The notes under the pieces were generated by a model, which was not told where the DNA came from, did no database searches, and was given only the letters and a program-made list of their open reading frames with translations. A stretch of DNA of 64,000 nucleotides from Isoetes taiwanensis (taxonomy: Eukaryota > Streptophyta > Lycopodiopsida > Isoetales > Isoetaceae): the NCBI GenBank assembly GCA_021234155.1, contig JAJEKV010000017.1, positions 11,663,525-11,727,524 of the forward strand. Direction: 5' to 3'. Position numbers and translations under genes: made by a program. Shown piece by piece: positions 57,970-64,000 of the stretch; positions within the stretch are counted from its first letter, which is position 1, and each line of letters opens with the position of its first letter.

Positions 57970-60070
57970 CTATACGTTGTCCGCTGGAGATTCCAAGTCG
58001 AACTGATTAAACTCTCCTCCCAATCTCGTTTCAGACCTCTTTATTCCGTCTATGACAACCTCAGATTCAACTTCCCAATCTATAGATGTGATTTCACGAA
58101 TTACAACTTTGTGACTCTTGAATCCATTGTATTCTGTCTGAACTACGCTTAGTCGGAATATTTTGCTAATCCAAAGGTGCTCCATAAAGAGAGAATAATA
58201 TGCTTGTTGATTATTCTCCTGCAATTGACAACCTGTTAATTTCTATCACAAAATCATCAGCAAAATCTCACCCCAATCTTATCTTACATTATCCCTGATT
58301 TTTGACATCTCATCTGCAGTCTGCCCTAAGATTTGTTCTCCTTCATTATTGAAGATAGTAACTACAGTTTCTCCTGTTGCATCTCCCAACGTTGCATGGA
58401 ATATATATCTGATCACAACAATGACATCACATATCCACTTAAACCAAGTGATAAATCAGATCTCTCTCACCTCTTTAATGGTTCAGTAGCCGCCCCACAT
58501 TTCTCGCACCAGAATGCTAATTCTCGCTTAGTTACCTTCTTATTGCATGTTGCACATGCCTCATACCACATTGGCTGGTTTGGGTCAATAAACGTTATGC
58601 ACGCGCGAACATTGAAATACTCAATCTTCACAAGAAGCAGATTAGAATAAGCGACTGCAATAAGCAAGGAATCAACATACCTCATACTAACAACCTACCT
58701 GCCCATCCCCAACAGAAGGTTGTAGTATCTCTGATACAAATGCACGATCATGCAATGTAGCTGCCGACGTCGTTGTACACTTCTGTCCCTCTTGCTCATA
58801 CATTTAGTGTGATTGAATTAGTATGCTACAACATCTAAAGGGAAATCACGTAAACCATACCATGTGCGTAACGCAGTAGCACGAACAGTGTTTGGGTTTA
58901 TTTCCCTCATTGTTTTATTTGTTGTTGACAAAGAGACACCTGTGCAAGACACTATGTAATCAGCAGTCTCAATCAGCAATTTAATTCAATGAATACTATT
59001 ATTATAACCTCGAAATTTGCTAGCTCGGACACGAGTCAGTATTACTATTGGGATGTCACACAACATTTGCGACAGCCTCTCTCCTTCATTCACAGCAAGG
59101 TCTCCCCATAGGCTCACATTTACACTTTTTCCACTGGAACATGTTTCATTTGTTAGAAAATATCCACACGCTGTGTTCTATTCATAAAATACCTTTCATC
59201 AAGGAGGCTGATGGTACGTCTTAGAACATCTTGCTTATCATATTTCCTATGAACATTTCTGACACAGAGACTGAGCAGACAATTCCAATGACATCTTCAA
59301 GCAGGAGAAATTATACAATCTATTCCATCTCAATACCATAACAAACAAATGCAAAAATACTTTATGTACCAAACACCACTTTCCCATCAAGGTACTTATG
59401 CAATTCATCTATTTTTGCGAACTTCTGCTCCATTGAGTTTCCCACCCCCGCAGTCCCATCATCGTCAGTGGCAACTTCAACTATTGATTGTACATCAAGC
59501 GTTATCTGATAGTCATGGTTTACGTTGTGTATCGTTTGTTCGCAGGCCGAACAACTCCTTTAGAGATGTAGTACACCTACATGTCGACAAAGAAGTTCAA
59601 TGACTACCTCATTCATGACGTAATCCCCAATTTATGCATGAACCTATAACCTACCTTCATCAACTCAAGTCTGCTGTAGAATTTGTCAGCTGCCTCGTCA
59701 AACATTGTTGCTTGAATTTCTGTTCCCTGTATATATTAAGACGACTCTCTAAATATTCACAAACCAAGGAAAATAAGAATCCAATCAATTGAAGTTTGCA
59801 TACATCCTTGTCTCTTAGCTCCACATTAAACAATTTCCCCTTGCCTGGTCTTCGTCTGTTCTCGAACTCTCGTAGAGGTCCTTTCCACATTATCTTTACT
59901 TTAATTGTCCAATTTGCTTGGTAAGGACTTAATTGGTCCAATGGACAAATTGTTCTCCCACTTCCTATGTTTTCAGCGTCATTTGTACTGCAACATTTCT
60001 TCAAAATAAAAATCTTTACACATACAATAGAAGAGATCACATCAAGGGATACCTCATCATGATGCACACA
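57970..60070 (-). pseudogene. RPA70-like single-strand DNA-binding protein, intron-containing, frameshifted
   Basis: RPA70 coats single-stranded DNA; plant Helitrons often carry a relative. Right to left: DBD-A (59990-59795) with LSPYQANWTIKVKIMWKGPL and FENRRRPGKGKLFNVELRD; exon 59726-59655 (QATMFDEAADKFYSRLELMK); exon 59576-59370 (VYYISKGVVRPANKRYTT, then a TAA at ~59519 and, one frame over, NHDYQITLDVQSIVEVATDD). DBD-B is at 59300-58985 (DVIGIVCSVSV, frameshift, YDKQDVLRRTISLLDE, SVNVSLWGDLAVNEGERL). Then comes TMREINPNTVRATALRTW (~58900). DBD-C has the zinc site CATC...CEKC in YEACATCNKKVTKRELAFWC (~58560), RYIFHATLGDATGETVVTIF (~58350), and the C terminus FRLSVVQTEYNGFKSHKVVI (~58150). 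At least two frameshifts make it nonfunctional. It lies downstream of the helicase on the same strand. Confidence 0.85.
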
Positions 60071-60188
60071 CGAATAGGTCAGCCACCAGAATTACCTAGC
60101 TGTTGCGAACACAAGCAACACACTTTTTCAAAACACAATTAAAATTATCAAAACTCCATCACAAATAATGGGCAGAAAATTTTACCAC

Positions 60189-62374
60189 CTATTCAAGCAG
60201 TTCTCTAAAAACAACATTTCTAGTCGTTACAGATGGCAATGCCTCATTCTGTACGATCAGCGCATCTTCTCTAGTTCGTATTCTTGTCAATGCCGTGTAC
60301 AATTGCCCATGGGCAAACACATTTGTTCGCAAATCCAGGACTATTTTATCTAATGTTAGGCCAAGACAACTATGGAATGTCGTTGAGTATGCCAGCTTAA
60401 GCGGCAGCTGACACCTATGTATCGTAAAAGGGCAGCGTGCTGGCTGGTGAAAGAAATCTGCCCGACAAATCACATGTATGTTATCTGAGCTCGTGTTGTC
60501 ATGTCCAAGAAGCCGGACAGTCATAAATCTGTTGTGCATTTCGTGTATGACAGACAAGTCTAGCATTCTTCACAAGCCCCTTACTCGCATCCAACAATCT
60601 CATAATTTGACACACAGCTCCTACTTTAAGATAAAGCGTGTGTTTGGGCAAAGTCGGGTGGGTGATCATACATTTTCAACAAGAGTGCTTGTGTGAATTA
60701 CCTGGTCATTTTCACTTATGGAATCCTGAGAATAATATCTCTTTTCCAGATCTGGCATACGATCAAGAATAGATCTGTTAAACTCATCCACATGCACATT
60801 TAATGGAGATAAAAATGCTCTTCTTTCACACAAGGTTGGTCTACAAACAATATCTGCCGGGTATAAGAATTCCCGTGCCTCTTCCATAGATGTTGTTGTG
60901 CAAAACAAATCAAATGTCACAACATCTGACTGCCAATTCTCACCTATGGACGATACTAATGTTACTAACTCTGGGTCCGCAGCATTTCTAACCGATTCAT
61001 CTAACTTGTGAATAATGAATGCTCTCCAAATCTCAGATGATTTAATAGAAGCAGCTATTGTTGCACTTCTCCCTGCACCTAGTACTATGGGCGCTATCTG
61101 CCTAAAGTCGCCTGCAGCCACAAAACATTTCCCTCCAAATGGAGCATCAAGTCTACACAATTCCTGTAGAAGCACACTCGTTGATTCAATCGCAGCTCTA
61201 TTTGCCATCGCAAATTCATCCCAAATGATTAAATGGCATTCAATCAGCAAGCTTGCTTTCTCAGACGAGCCTCAATAGTCGAGTGCACATCAACACTATT
61301 TTCAGTTACAGGAATTTGAAACAATGAGTGCGCAGTTTTCCCTCCTGGGTATAACAGCCCAGCCAATGCAGTTGTTTCACAGGGCAAAATAATCAACTGG
61401 GAGCCTCTGATTAACAAACATATAGCATTGAGTAGGAAAGTCTTACCTGTACCAGCTTTCCCATCAATAAACACAGGTCTTTTTTATCCCTGGCCCATGC
61501 ACCATCTTCTCAACATAATCATATATTCGTCCTTGATTCGTGTTCATCTTATCACGCATCTTTCTTGACTCTTCTATGTAAGATCTATGGTGAGGAAATT
61601 TCGACAGCTCTTGCAGCACTAGCTGTGACCGAATGTGGATTTCAGGCAGCCCAAAGCCAGCAACACTAGAGCCATGTTGCGCAAGCACATTTGCAATGCA
61701 TAAAAGAGCCTGCTACTCTGCAAGCAAAGTGCCTACCATCATGGAAGTCCCTTATCAGCTCATCATGAAAATTCGACCACAACTCACTTGCCGGAGCGCC
61801 ATCAAGGATAAGCAGTGCAAAAAGGAAACGCAACTGCGACGGCGTTTGCAACGCCAACACTGCCTCTTGCATTGTCACAACTGGCTCTGATCTATCATGC
61901 AACAAACCCATAACAGTTACGACTTCTTGATAGGTATCATAGGTAGTCCCATTATAATTCTATAAGTCTTCCCAACATCTGGCTGGAGTATGCAGCAGCA
62001 ACTGTCGCAAATAGAATAGCTCCCCCTCACGTGGCATGACCAACCTTATTCTACAAATAAGGCTTCCCATACTTCTCTTGCGAACTATGTTCCTAGGAAG
62101 CTGCGGCCTGGCTAGTTCAAGGTGATCACCATCAGTATACATTCCATCTCTACAGGATCAGTATCTATACAAATGTGTACTGTTCGTAGTACTCAAGATA
62201 GGTTAGCTCCGAAAATTCTATAGCAGGAGGTCTCAAGAAGTAACGATCAAGCAACGAAGCGCTGTTGGGCCTCCTATATGATCTACTCGTTCTTTGTTGA
62301 CGATGAAGTGGCTGTGCTGACACGTTGATGGCTTTCTTTGATTTTCCAGGATCACGTATTGGGAGATGTATCAT
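60189..62374 (-). pseudogene. Helitron Rep/helicase polyprotein, C-terminal half, frameshifted
   Basis: Helitrons move by rolling-circle replication using a Rep-helicase protein. Here the helicase half is present. The linker near 62374-61960 has SLLDRYFLRPPAIEFSELTY, LEYYEQYTFV and MPREGELFYLRQLLLHTPAR. It continues MGLLHDRSEPVVTMQEAVLA, LRFLFALLILDGAPASELW. Walker A is FIDGKAGTGKTFLLNAI (61474); Walker B is LIIWDEFAMANR (~61220); then CFVAAGDFRQIAPIVLGAGR, HVDEFNRSILDRMPDL, and the last motifs LAYSTTFHSCLGLTLDKIVL and FAHGQLYTALTRIRT (~60300). Defects: in-frame TAG after CWEDL (~61961), frame changes near 61690, 61485 (at an A6 run before the Walker A exon) and 61255. The Rep (HUH) domain that should precede is missing: the sequence runs into a (TC)n repeat at 62.55-62.72 kb. 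Confidence 0.9.

Positions 62375-64000
<1,626 letters not shown>

Overview
This is nuclear plant DNA that is poor in intact genes and rich in mobile elements. Three lines of evidence point to a plant. Short genes with GT-AG introns encode plant-type B3-domain proteins. LTR retroelements carry a primer-binding site matching initiator-Met tRNA. There is also a nuclear copy of part of mitochondrial atp1 (49.0-49.4 kb) whose residues differ from the family in the way unedited codons would, with apparent C-to-U and U-to-C sites, including in-frame stops. Two-way organelle editing suggests a fern, lycophyte or hornwort; a fern is my best guess, not proven.

Layout, left to right. Bases 1-8816 and 18878-27708 are two direct copies of one segment. 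Each carries the end of a gag-only LTR element, a coiled-coil ORF (- strand), a two-B3-domain gene (+), a short gene with 14-residue repeats (-), and an unrecognised gene (-). Between the copies lie tRNA-derived SINE-like remnants, a truncated Ty1/copia element (11.37-13.74 kb, -) and the 5' part of the gag-only LTR element (LTR, PBS and most of gag from 17.02 kb). For about the first 7.3 kb the copies differ almost only in short clustered tracts, mostly at CAG/CTG-type sites. The last 1.4 kb shows ordinary scattered SNPs.

From 27.7 to 34.5 kb there are diverged direct repeats, a fragment of a Helitron helicase, a tandemly repeated sequence encoding a conserved SEDSGWFMSCDT peptide, and exon fragments of unrelated host genes including the last two exons of an actin-depolymerizing factor. 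At 35.08-36.65 kb an intact gag-like ORF with three zinc knuckles sits between ~120-bp inverted (not direct) repeats; it is followed by a series of ATCGC/GCGAT palindromes. At 38.3-41.03 kb is a decayed pogo-type DNA transposon with a long C-terminal extension.

From 42.5 to 57 kb the sequence is mostly noncoding and repetitive. It holds one apparently complete three-exon B3 gene (47308-48203, -), the atp1 insertion, more copies of the SEDSGW repeat and a probable ATG11-like pseudogene. A ~660-bp element with terminal inverted repeats lies at 57.0 kb. A degenerate Helitron follows (57.97-62.37 kb, -): the C-terminal part of its Rep/PIF1-type helicase and an intron-containing RPA70-like gene, both with frameshifts. 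A pure (TC)84 microsatellite and noncoding sequence end the window.

Most genes here do not act together: they are transposon proteins and captured fragments. The best candidates for functional host genes are the B3 genes. The most unusual structures are the inverted-repeat gag element, the mosaic duplication and the pogo element with its extension.
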